A stretch of 64,000 nucleotides of DNA from Quillaja saponaria (taxonomy: Eukaryota > Streptophyta > Magnoliopsida > Fabales > Quillajaceae), in assembly GCA_029379385.1 (NCBI GenBank), contig CM055614.1, forward strand, positions 18,209,994 to 18,273,993. Direction: 5' to 3'. The notes beneath the pieces were generated by a model. The model made no database searches. It was not told where the DNA came from and saw nothing but the letters and a program-made list of their open reading frames with translations. This document shows, piece after piece, positions 55,547 through 64,000 of the stretch. Position 1 is the stretch's first letter. Each line of letters begins with the position of its first letter. A program made the translations under genes and the position numbers.

Positions 55547-56929
55547 TGATAAGTCTATGAAATAGCCTTATTACATGTCCTTTTTATTCATATTATTTGT
55601 TATGTTATTGAGTTTTAATTTGATTGTTGCTTAGTTGAGTCATTTGTTCTAAAGAGTTGAATCCTAGTTGAGTATGCTTAGGATTTAGCCTTTAATTATG
55701 AATTTCATTGATTCTTAACTTAGTTTGTGTGTTTTAAAGGTTTAATACTTAAAAGAGTCCCATTGGAAGTTAAATTCGGGCTAAAAACACTTAAAATTTG
55801 AAAAACAGTGTGTGCTGCCAGGATCAGGGAGCAGCCTAGGCATTAAACTTCTGCAGCCTAGGCTTCAGGACCAGTGGCAGCCAGAAAGCAGCACCTAGGA
55901 GCCCAACATGACTCCTCTCTCCGAACTTTAATGCTGAGGCACCGGAACTTTAGTACTGCAGTGCCAACTCGATTCCTAATCCAAATAACTCAAATTGAAG
56001 GTTTTAAAGCCTATAAAGAGGTTTATGTTGGGAAATCAAAGGACACAATTGAAGTAAGTTTTTTTTGGAGATTAAGAGGCAATTAAGAGTACAAGGAGCA
56101 AAAGGAGCTTGGGATGATTGAAGCCTAACAACCATCGATATTCTATTATCTACTCTTTTCTTTCCTTGTATTTTTATTTAATGTTTTCTTTATATGAATC
56201 CATGTTTACATTAGGTAGCATGGAGTAGTTTTCTTTCTAGGATTGCAATGGAACTCAAATGTAGCTCGGTTTTATGTTTATTGATCGATTGCTTAGGGTT
56301 TAGTACATGAGTTATTTATTTTATTCTATGCTTAATACTTCTAATTGCTTGATCACCAATTAGATTGAATTAGTAACTTAGAGGAACCTTGATGAAGGAA
56401 ATTTAGGTTTGACCTTGAATAAGATAGCACTTGTTTGAATTCATTCACATGCTTGTTTGAATTTGATTCATATATAAGATAGACATATACCTTCATACCT
56501 TGTGTAGCCATGTTAGGCATATTCTTAATAAGTCTTGCTTAACTCAATTCTCATAAAAATATAGTAAATCGGTTAAGTTAGATACTATTATAAGCAACTC
56601 GAAAGATACTTATAATTGAATAAGAACCCTAAGTTAATAATTTGGTTCCATAACTAAGCATGATAAGATAATGATAATCCAAGTGAGTGTTGAGGGAAAT
56701 TGTAATTCTAAGTCTTCCCTATTAAATTCTTAAGTTTAATTTGTCATTAGTTAGGTTTAGTTTAAATTAGATTTTGCCCCCATAATTCGTTTGTTTGGAT
56801 AAAATTAGGATTGTGTTAATTTTAGTACTTAGCTATATAATAGTTGCAATTCTTCATGGGATTGACACTCTACTTTACTCTATATTACTTGTTAATGATA
56901 CGTGTACTTGCATGGTAAATCAGACAACA
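55547..56929 (+). repeat. 5' LTR of E6 (1383 bp)
   Basis: Starts TGATAAGTCTATGAAATAGC and ends GTAAATCAGACAACA. It has a dyad/GC block at about 55810-55970 and TATAAAG at 56012-56018 on plus. Aligns with 59383-60786 along its length and, inverted, with the E7 LTR. Confidence 0.9.
56012..56018 (+). promoter_or_regulatory. Candidate TATA box of the E6 5' LTR
   Basis: CTATAAAGAGG follows the GC-rich block, as in E1 and E4. The 3' LTR has TATTTAAAGAGG instead. Confidence 0.5.
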
Positions 56930-56935
56930 AGTTTT

Positions 56936-56953
56936 TGGTGCCGTTGCCGAGGA
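56936..56953 (+). other. Primer binding site of E6 (tRNA-Asp type)
   Basis: TGGTGCCGTTGCCGAGGA begins seven bases after the LTR, close to the TGGCGCCGTTGCCGGGGA form typical of Athila elements. The best-preserved primer site in the window. Confidence 0.85.
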
Positions 56954-57088
56954 ATTGTTTTACTAATTTTAGTTAATATAAATACCAAGCAATCCTAGTT
57001 TTAATTCAAACTGTTTTTCTTTTTCTTTTTTTAATTCTTCTATTTCTGTAATTTTATTTTGTTGTTTGTTTTATGAGGTACAATAGAG

Positions 57089-57415
57089 ATGTATACTGAA
57101 TATTGCAACCTCACATGTTTTGCTCAATATGACTTGGAATCATTCCAAGATGCTTGGGAGGGGTTCAACTATTTCCTTAGCATGTGTCCAACTCATGGTC
57201 TACCAAAATGGCTTCAACTTCATGTATTTTACTATGGTTTGCTTGAAAGGACACAAAAAGTGGTTGATATTCTATCTAGTGAAGACTTCATAAATCTATA
57301 TGTGGACAAAGCTTATGAGTTATTGGAGACCTTGGGCAACCTCTTCATACCCATAAGTGAGTCTACACCAAGTGAATGTGAGCCTACACCAAGTGAATGT
57401 GAGCCTACACCATAG
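57089..57415 (+). CDS. Gag-like protein fragment of E6 (108 codons)
   Basis: The frame reads E-S-F-Q-D-A-W-E-G-F-N-Y-F-L, then C-P-T-H-G-L-P-K-W-L-Q and F-Y-Y-G-L, matching the C-terminal half of the retrotransposon gag domain (family: E-S-L-Y-E-A-W-E-R-F...C-P-H-H-G...F-Y-x-G-L). It continues with A-Y-E-L-L-E-T-L and ends in tandem S-E-C-E-P-T-P repeats. The N-terminal half, with the L-R-L-x-P-F-S-L motif, is absent, and so is the zinc knuckle. The ATG chosen is the first in frame; a short overlapping frame starts at 57073. The stop after the repeats (TAG at 57413-57415) may be secondary decay. Confidence 0.7.
   Translation: MYTEYCNLTCFAQYDLESFQDAWEGFNYFLSMCPTHGLPKWLQLHVFYYGLLERTQKVVDILSSEDFINLYVDKAYELLETLGNLFIPISESTPSECEPTPSECEPTP
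57358..57415 (+). repeat. Tandem repeat encoding S-E-C-E-P-T-P
   Basis: About two and a half copies of a 21-base unit (GAGCCTACACCAAGTGAATGT). The unit is in frame, so it adds seven residues each time to the gag-like protein. Confidence 0.8.
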
Positions 57416-59370
57416 GAGCCTATAAAGATGTTTCAAGAATAGGTACAAAGTTCCCTTCTACCATGTACTAAATTCTTATAAGTTGAATCACATGAGAAAT
57501 TTCATGGTGCCCAACCTATTGAGGATAATTTGGTTATAGAATAAGAATTCCATGATGAAATCCAAAATGACCAAATTATTGGACCTCAATGGTTATAGAA
57601 GAAGACTTTCATCATGAAGAAGCAACTTAAGAATTGATCATAGAAGAAAAAGCGCAACATCTTAAGCCTAACTTGGTCATTGAATTCTACATATATGAAG
57701 ATCCTATGTGATCAATTCCTCCACCACCTTCCTTAGCATCATATATCTTCTAATACCAAGCAAGATTTCCAAAGCTAAGTAATGTTGAGCACACATGCCA
57801 ATTACTTCCATATCTTGCCAACCTTGAGGGCATTTTAAATCAAGACCAATAGTGTTACATGACACTTACTATGGACGAAAGTCGCTCGTTTAGTAGCACT
57901 TTTTCAATAGTTAAACCGGTGACTATAAATCAAGTGCTTCTTGGAGATAACCCAAGTTTCTAAATTTTTTTTCTTTTTTATCTTTTGTTTTAGTTCTTAA
58001 TGGGAATTTTCTCATTAAGTGTTGTTTATTTTTGCAGATATACCATTGTTTACCTCCTACGAACTTAGACGCTTTTGACAAGGCCAAGGATTACAGAGCT
58101 TTCTACCATGCTTCAATGCCAGGGAGTTTTTCTTTCCTTATCCTTTTATATTTTACACATTAGGGACAATGTTTGTCTTAAGTTTGGGGGAGGGTTTTAT
58201 TGGTGTTCTTGTGTTTTTAGGTTGTTAGTTAGCTAATATGTATTATGCTCTTATAATGAAATTCCCTCATCTATGATAATATTTTAGTTTCCATATGATT
58301 TTGACATTCATGTTAAATTCTTGAGTAAGTAACATTGTAGGATGTGATTTACAATAAATTTTATGCACTTAATCTTGTTCTTGAGATTGTGTTACTTATT
58401 TAGAGACCGTTTATGTTTAGAAAGTTCATACTTAGTTAAGAACCTTATAATTTGTTTAATTATTTCTTGAGCTGAAATCCTAGACAAGACTAAGTTAGGG
58501 ACATGATTTAGGTCATCTTTGAACCGTTTAAGCCTTTTTAAGCTTATCATGTTGAATATTATATACCTAGTTTACCCTATTGAGCCTATATTCTTTTTCT
58601 TTTATTTTACACCCACAAAATTTTTGCCTAACCATTCCTTTTAAAATTCCAGTTTTGAACACTTACCCTTAGGCATGTTGATCATTCTAGGAATATCTTA
58701 AGCTATGCTAAGAAAATGAGGAAAGGTTGGAGTTATAAAAATAAAAATAAAGTTTACATTTGTGCCCCTTGATCTCCCCTATATTAATAATAAAAAAGAA
58801 ATAAGTTTGGGGGTGAGACAAGAGTTGAAAAGGGCAAAAAGAAAAATCCAAGCAAAGCAAAAAAAATAAATAAAATAAATCATATGAAGTGGTGAAAAGA
58901 AAAGAGTATACCATGTGGGTATTACTCGGGTTGTAAAATAAAAGCTCTTCAAGGGTCTACAATTTCTTTTATCATATCATTACCCGAGCCTACATTACAA
59001 ACTTTATAAAAACCTACTGATTCTTAACTTAGTGGAGCCTACATTAGTGGAGAGAGAGTTGAAAAGCAAACTAATGGAGTTTGAGTGTTAAGTTGGATTT
59101 TACTTAGACATAAACTTATTTGGATTGCATGCATTCCTTGGTAAAAGATCATACACACACACACACATTGGAAACCCATTTCAATTTGTTGCTTGCTCTT
59201 GAATTGAATTATGAAGTTGAATGATACCTATAGTTGAAATTTAGATAAAGATCATGTGAAACTTTTGAGAGCATGTTGGGGATGTCATTATAATATTGTG
59301 ATGAATCTTTGGTTAGTCATTTTCATTTGTGCCTTAGTTTTTCTTTTGTTTGAGGACTAGCAACACCTTA
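57416..59370 (+). other. E6 internal 3' region, no intact gene
   Basis: 57416-57900 has Glu/His-rich broken frames that could be a decayed extension of the gag-like protein. An end-of-pol-like phrase (GATAACCCAAGTTTC) lies near 57945. The rest is 3' UTR with polypurine-like tracts at 58191-58200 and 58803-58813 and an (AC)n run near 59152-59167. A minus-strand frame at 58708-58914 is low complexity. Confidence 0.6.
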
Positions 59371-59382
59371 AGTTTGGGGGTG
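59371..59382 (+). other. Polypurine tract of E6
   Basis: AGTTTGGGGGTG directly before TGATAAGTC. Intact. Confidence 0.87.
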
Positions 59383-60786
59383 TGATAAGTCTATGAAATA
59401 GCTTTATTACATGTCCTTTTTATTCATGTTATTTGCTATGTTCTTGAGTTTTAATTTGATTGTTTTAAGTCATTTGTTCTAAAGTGTTGAATCCTAGTTG
59501 AGTACGCTTAGGATTTAGCCTTTAATTATGAATTTCATTTGATTCTTAACTTAGTTTGTGTGTTTTGAAGGTTTAATGCTTAAAGGAGTCCCATTGAAAG
59601 TCAAATTCGGGCTCAAACACTCAAAAATCACAAAACAATGTGTTGCCAGGATCAGGCTGCAGCCTAAGGTGCCAGACTTTTACAACCTAGGCACCAAGAT
59701 TAGTGGCAGGCAACTCCAAGGCTCTAGAAAAGCAGTGCCTAGGCTCCCAACGTGACTCCTTCTCTCCGAACTTCATTGCTGAGGCACCAGAACTTCAGTG
59801 TTGCGACTCCAACCCAATTCCTAGTCTAAATGTAACTTAAATTGAGGGTTTTAAAACCTATTTAAAGAGGTTTATGTTGGGGAATCAAATGACACAATTG
59901 AACAAAGTCTTTCCAGAGATTAAAACGCAATCAAGAGTGCAAGTAGCAAGAGGAGCTTGGGATGATTGAAGATTAAAGCCTAATAACCATTAATTTTCTA
60001 TCAACTACTATTTCCTTTCCTTGTATTTATTTGATGTTTTCTTTATATGAATCCATGTTTACATTAGGTAGCATGGAGTAGTTTTCTTTCTAGGATTGCC
60101 TATGAAACTCAACATGTAGTTTAGTTTTATATTTATTGAATGATTGTTTAGGGTTTGGTACATAAGTTATTTATTTTATTCTATGCTTAATACTTCTAAT
60201 TGCTTGATCACCAATTAGATTGAATTGTAACTTAAGAGGAACCTTGACGAATGAAATCTAGGTTTAGCCTTGAATAAGATAGCACTTGTTTGAATTCATT
60301 TACATGCTTGTTTGAATTTGATTTGTATGTAAGATAGACATATACCTCTATACCTTGTGTAGCTATGTTAGGCATATTCTTAATGAGTCTTGCTTAACTC
60401 AATTCTCATAGAAATATAGTGAATTGGTTAAGTTAGATATTATTATAAGCAACTCGAAATATACTTTTAATTGAATAAGAACCCTCAGTTAATAATTTAG
60501 TACCATAACTAAGCATGATAATATAATAATAATCCAAGTGAGTGTTAGAGAGAAATTGTAATTCTAGGTCTTCTATATTAAATTCTTAAGTTTAATTTGT
60601 TATTAGTTAGGTTTAGTTTAAATTAGGTTTTGCCTCCGTAATTCGTTTGTTTGGGCAAAATTAGGAGTGTGTTAACTTTAGTACTTAGTTAGATATTAGT
60701 TGCAATTCCTTATGGGATCGACACTCCTACTTTACTCTATATTACTTGTTAATGATATGTGCACTTGCGTGGTAAATCCAACAACA
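59383..60786 (+). repeat. 3' LTR of E6 (1404 bp)
   Basis: Starts TGATAAGTCTATGAAATAGC and ends GTAAATCCAACAACA. GC-rich block at about 59640-59815. Twenty-one bases longer than the 5' LTR. Confidence 0.9.
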
Positions 60787-60791
60787 CTTGG
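60787..60791. repeat. Target site duplication of E6, right copy (CTTGG)
   Basis: Pairs with CTTGT at 55542-55546. E5 protease sequence resumes here. Confidence 0.8.
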
Positions 60792-61329
60792 TGGGCTTAT
60801 TTTTTCCTTTTTCAAGACTAAGCTTTTAGGAATCAAGTTGATGCTTGCTCTCAAATCACATAAAGGTTTCATACAAAATGTATTGCCAATCAAAATAGTA
60901 ATATTGAAACTAACCAGATCTTTAATCTTTGGTAGTAGTTTCTTTTGGAGGATGGCAATACACTCTTCAATCAAGATAACCATTCCACTATCCTCAATTC
61001 TCCTCTTCTTGGACAATATGTTTTTTATGAACTTGACATAAGTAGGCATTTGTTCAAGAGCTTCAGTAAATAGAATGTTGATGTGAAGCTTCTTGAATAC
61101 CTCTAGAAATTTCTTGATCTATATGTCAAATTTTGGATTTTGGAAGCGTTAAGGAAAAGGTTGAGGTGGATGTAAACGAACCTTCTCTTTTGGAGATTAG
61201 TCTTTTTCCTTTTCATTCACAATTTCGTCCTCAACTTGCTTGTAAGGATTTTCACCCTGCTTGGTATGTACTTCCAGCTCTTTACCACTCCTTAAAGTGA
61301 TAGCTTTACAATGCCCCAAAGTTGGATCT
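60787..61329 (-). pseudogene. Protease N-terminal half and gag linker, copy II of E5
   Basis: Open piece 61049-60787 (part of a longer frame): M-P-T-Y-V-K-F-I-K-N-I-L-S-K, E-E-C-I-A-I-L-Q-K-K-L-L, L-C-D-L-R-A-S-I-N-L-I-P. The active site D-L-G reads D-L-R, so Gly is Arg and the protease would be dead. The frame continues into the E6 LTR only by chance. The gag linker (61050-61325) is cut by the E7 LTR at 61330. Homologous to 53420-53945. Confidence 0.72.
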
Positions 61330-62722
61330 TGTTGTCAATTTTCAATCACGCAAGTGCACGTATTGTTAATTAGTAATATAGTGTAAAGTAGAGAGTTGAT
61401 CCCACGAGAATTGTAACTAATATTTAGCTAAGTACGAAAACTAACACAATCCTAATTTTATCCAAACAAACAAATTAGAGTTGAAAATCCTAATTTAAAC
61501 TAAACCTAGCTAATGACAAATTAATGGATAAAAGTTTAGAATTACAATTTGTCTCAACACTTCACTTGAATTATTCTTATATTATAATGCTTAGTTATGA
61601 TATCACATTGTTAACCTAGGGTTCTAATTCAATTATAAGTATTTTTTGAGTTGCTTATAATAATACCTCACTTAACCAATTTACTATATTTCTATGAGAA
61701 TTGAGTTAAGCAAGATTCATTAAGATTAAGCCTAATTTGGCTACACAAGGTATGAAGGTATATCCCTATCGTACATACAAATCAAATTCAAACAAACATG
61801 TTAATGAATTCAAACAAGTGTATTTCAATCAAGGCTAACCTAAATTCTCTCTATAAAGTTTTCTTGAGGTTATCTCATCAATCTAATTGGTAGCTAAACA
61901 GTTAGAAGTAATAACCAAAGAATGAAATAAACAAGTCAAATACCAAACCCTAAACTATCAATAAATATAATCCAAGCTATATGTTAAGTTCCATTGTAAT
62001 CCTAGAGAATGAATTAGTTTATGCTACCTAGTGTATACATGAACTCAAATATGTTCATCATCAAAGTAAATATAAGAACAACTAGAAGAGAAGGAGGAAT
62101 AAGAGAAAACTAGAAAGCTGTCAATCTTCAATCAATAATCATCCCAAGCTTCTCTTGCTTTCTTACACTCTTCATGGCTCCCTTTTCTCTAGAAAATCTT
62201 AGCTTAATTTGTATCTTTTGATTCCCCAACAAATACCTCTTTAAAAAGAATTTAAAACCCTCAATTTGAGTTATATTTAGACTTCGGCTGGCGCCGCAGC
62301 ACTAAAGTTCCAGTGCCTCAACATTGAAGTTCGGAGAAAAGAGTCATGTTGGGTGCCTAAGTGCTATTTTTATGCCGCCTAGGCACTAGTTGTCACTGGT
62401 CCTCTGGTGCCTAAGCTGCAGGCGGATCCTAGTAGCACACACTGCTTTGCAATTTTTGAGTGTTTTGAGCCCGAATATGACTTCCAATAGGACTCTTTTA
62501 AATATTAAACCTTCAAAAAACATAAACTTCATTAATATAAGTTATAAATTATATTAAAAATCTAAATCCTAATCAAAATCAATTAGTATTCAACATCCTA
62601 ATATCATAAGGACTTGACTAAGAATTAACTAAAAACTAAGCAAACTTCAACTAAAACTCAAGAACATAACAAATAATATGAATAAAAAGGACATGTAATG
62701 AGGCTATTTCATAGACTTATCA
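61330..62722 (-). repeat. 3' LTR of E7 (1393 bp)
   Basis: On plus it runs from TGTTGTCAATTTTCAATCAC to ATAGACTTATCA. It aligns in reverse with the E6 LTRs. GC-rich block at about 62290-62460 (GGCGCCGCAGCAC and similar). Confidence 0.88.
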
Positions 62723-62736
62723 CACCCCCAAACTTA
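62723..62736 (-). other. Polypurine tract of E7
   Basis: The minus strand reads TAAGTTTGGGGGTG directly before TGATAAGTC. Intact. Confidence 0.87.
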
Positions 62737-64000
62737 AGATTTTGCTATTTCTTGAGCAAAAGAAAAATTAAAACACAAATAAAAACAAAAACAACAAGCC
62801 AAAGATGCCTTACACTAAAACATTATATCCCCAACATTCTTTAAAAACTTTCACATGATCTTCAACTAAATGCCAACCATAAGAATGATTCAAATTCATG
62901 CTTCAATTCAAGAGCAAGCAACAAATTCAAGGATTTTCAATGTGTGTGTGTGGATGATCGTTTACCAAGGAATGCATGCAATCTGGATTAGTTTATGTCT
63001 AAGTAAAATCCAACTTAGCACTCAAACCCCATTAGTTTGGTTTTCAACTCTCTCTCCACTAATGTAGACTTAACCTAAGTCAAGAATCAATAGATCTTTA
63101 TAAAGTTATAATGTAGGCTCGAGTAACGGTATGATAAAAGAAATTGCAATGCTCAAGTTATCCTAAGCATATAAATCACTCTAGCTTGAAAAGCTTTTTA
63201 TTCACAACCTAAGTAAATACCCTCTTGGCATACTCTTTTCTTTTCACCACTTCATATAATTTTTTACTTTGGTTGGCTTTTTCTTTTGTCCTTTTCCAAC
63301 TTTTGTCTCACTACCAAACTTATTTCTTTTTATTATGAATATAGGGATGATCAAAAGGTACAAATATATGCGTTTTTTCTTCTTCTTTTTTTTTTCAGTA
63401 ACTCTAACCTTTCCTCATTTTTCGTAAAACGTTGCTCAAAATATTCATAAAATGATTAACATGCCTAAGAATAATTGTTCAAAACTGGAATTTCAAAAAT
63501 GGATAGGCAAAAATTTTATAGGTGTCTAAGAAAAGGAAATAAAGACGCAATTGGGTAATTAAGGACATAATATAAACATGGTAAGTTTAAAAAGGCTCAA
63601 ACAGTCCAAAGATGACCTAAATCATAGTCCCTAACTTAGTCTTGTCTATGATTTCGCCTCAAGAGATAATTAAACTAATTATAAGGTTCCTAACTAAGTA
63701 TGAACTTCCTAAACATAAACGATCTCTAAATAAGCAAAACAATCCCAAGAAAACAATTAAAGTTCATAATATATGTTGCAAATCACATCCTATAATGCTA
63801 CTAACTCAAGAATTTAACATGAATGTCAAAGAGCATATGAAAACTAAAATATTATCATAGGATGAGAGGATTTCATCATAAAAACATAATACATCTTGGC
63901 TAACTAACAACCTAAAAACACAAGTAAACCAATAAAACCCTCCCCCAAACTTGAGTCAAACATTGTCCCCAATGTTAAAATAATAAAAGGAATAAGGATA
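62737..64000 (-). other. E7 3' UTR, no gene
   Basis: Reverse relative of E6 58170-59370. Carries T-rich runs near 63375-63395 and a polypurine-like tract (TCCCCCAAAC on plus) at 63941-63950. Frames at 62870-63067 and 63642-63860 have no protein signature. Confidence 0.6.

Larger units (their letters stand above)
55547..60786 (+). mobile_element. E6: compact gag-only LTR element, 5.24 kb, with intact ends
   Basis: Both LTRs have TGATAAG...CAACA ends, a near-perfect 5-bp target duplication, a well-kept primer site (56936-56953) and an intact polypurine tract (59371-59382). The internal region is only 2.45 kb and encodes one 108-codon gag-like frame; no protease, RT, RNase H or integrase is present. 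The layout matches a non-autonomous, large-retrotransposon-derivative-like element that would depend on proteins from an Athila-like partner. The LTRs show about 15 differences in the first roughly 235 bases by eye, so the insertion is not recent. Confidence 0.88.
61330..64000 (-). mobile_element. E7: E6-family element, 3' end only in window
   Basis: The 3' LTR (61330-62722) is preceded, on the minus strand, by an intact polypurine tract and a 3' region running to the window end. The 3' region matches E6 58170-59382 in reverse. It is inserted in the gag linker of E5 after GTTGGATCT. The 5' LTR and coding region would lie beyond 64000, so I cannot say whether it is gag-only too. Confidence 0.8.

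Noticed and set aside
60732..60786. Continuation of the protease frame into the E6 LTR
   Set aside because: The frame at 60732-61049 crosses the E6 boundary at 60786; only the part right of it is protease, the remainder is LTR read through by chance.

Overview
This is AT-rich plant nuclear DNA, most likely from a eudicot, made almost entirely of nested, decayed transposable elements. I find no convincing host gene, rRNA, tRNA, CRISPR array or bacterial signal in 64 kb. Evidence: LTRs beginning TGATAA, tRNA-Asp-type primer sites, polypurine tracts reading AAGTTTGGGGGTG, Athila-lineage Ty3/gypsy gag, protease, RT, RNase H and integrase motifs, a third ORF of the PF20167 type, two Ty1/copia remnants and a CACTA (En/Spm) remnant.

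Layout. E1 (1-2810, +) is the 3' end of an Athila-like element with its 3' LTR. A CACTA remnant follows (2811-4964). E2 (4965-17449, -) is an Athila-like element with gag-pro-RT-RH-INT-ORF3 order; its 5' LTR carries a nested fragment of a second LTR family. 17450-21939 is unassigned, low-complexity DNA with a possible chromovirus LTR remnant. A minus-strand copia remnant (21940-25787) and a plus-strand copia remnant (about 37880-40790) lie in inverted orientation around E3. E3 (25788-37388, -) is an 11.6-kb Athila-like element with both LTRs and a perfect 5-bp target duplication GGCCT; it landed in the copia LTR.

Right half. A minus gag-pro fragment (40790-41936) and a truncated minus LTR (41937-43165) abut E4 (43165-52709, +), a 5'-truncated Athila-like element with pol, ORF3 and 3' LTR. 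From 52710 onward there is a mosaic of minus-strand gag-pro pieces and 3' regions (E5). E6 (55547-60786, +) is a compact 5.2-kb element with both LTRs, primer site, polypurine tract and a gag-only reading frame; it is inserted in an E5 protease with target duplication CTTGT/CTTGG. E7 (61330 to window end, -) begins with its 3' LTR and runs off the window.

Function. The Athila-like elements share one plan: LTR, primer site, gag with CCHC knuckle, DLG protease, RT, RNase H, integrase, a spacer carrying a GC-rich dyad array, ORF3, an A-rich 3' UTR with extra polypurine tracts, then LTR. All pol copies are broken by stops, frameshifts or catalytic substitutions (RT MND in E2, MED in E3; integrase Glu replaced in E2 and E3), so none looks autonomous. 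E6 would need proteins from elsewhere. The most interesting unexplained signals are the recurrent dyad arrays upstream of both the LTR TATA box and ORF3, the repeated polypurine tracts flanking ORF3, and the intact-ended gag-only element E6.
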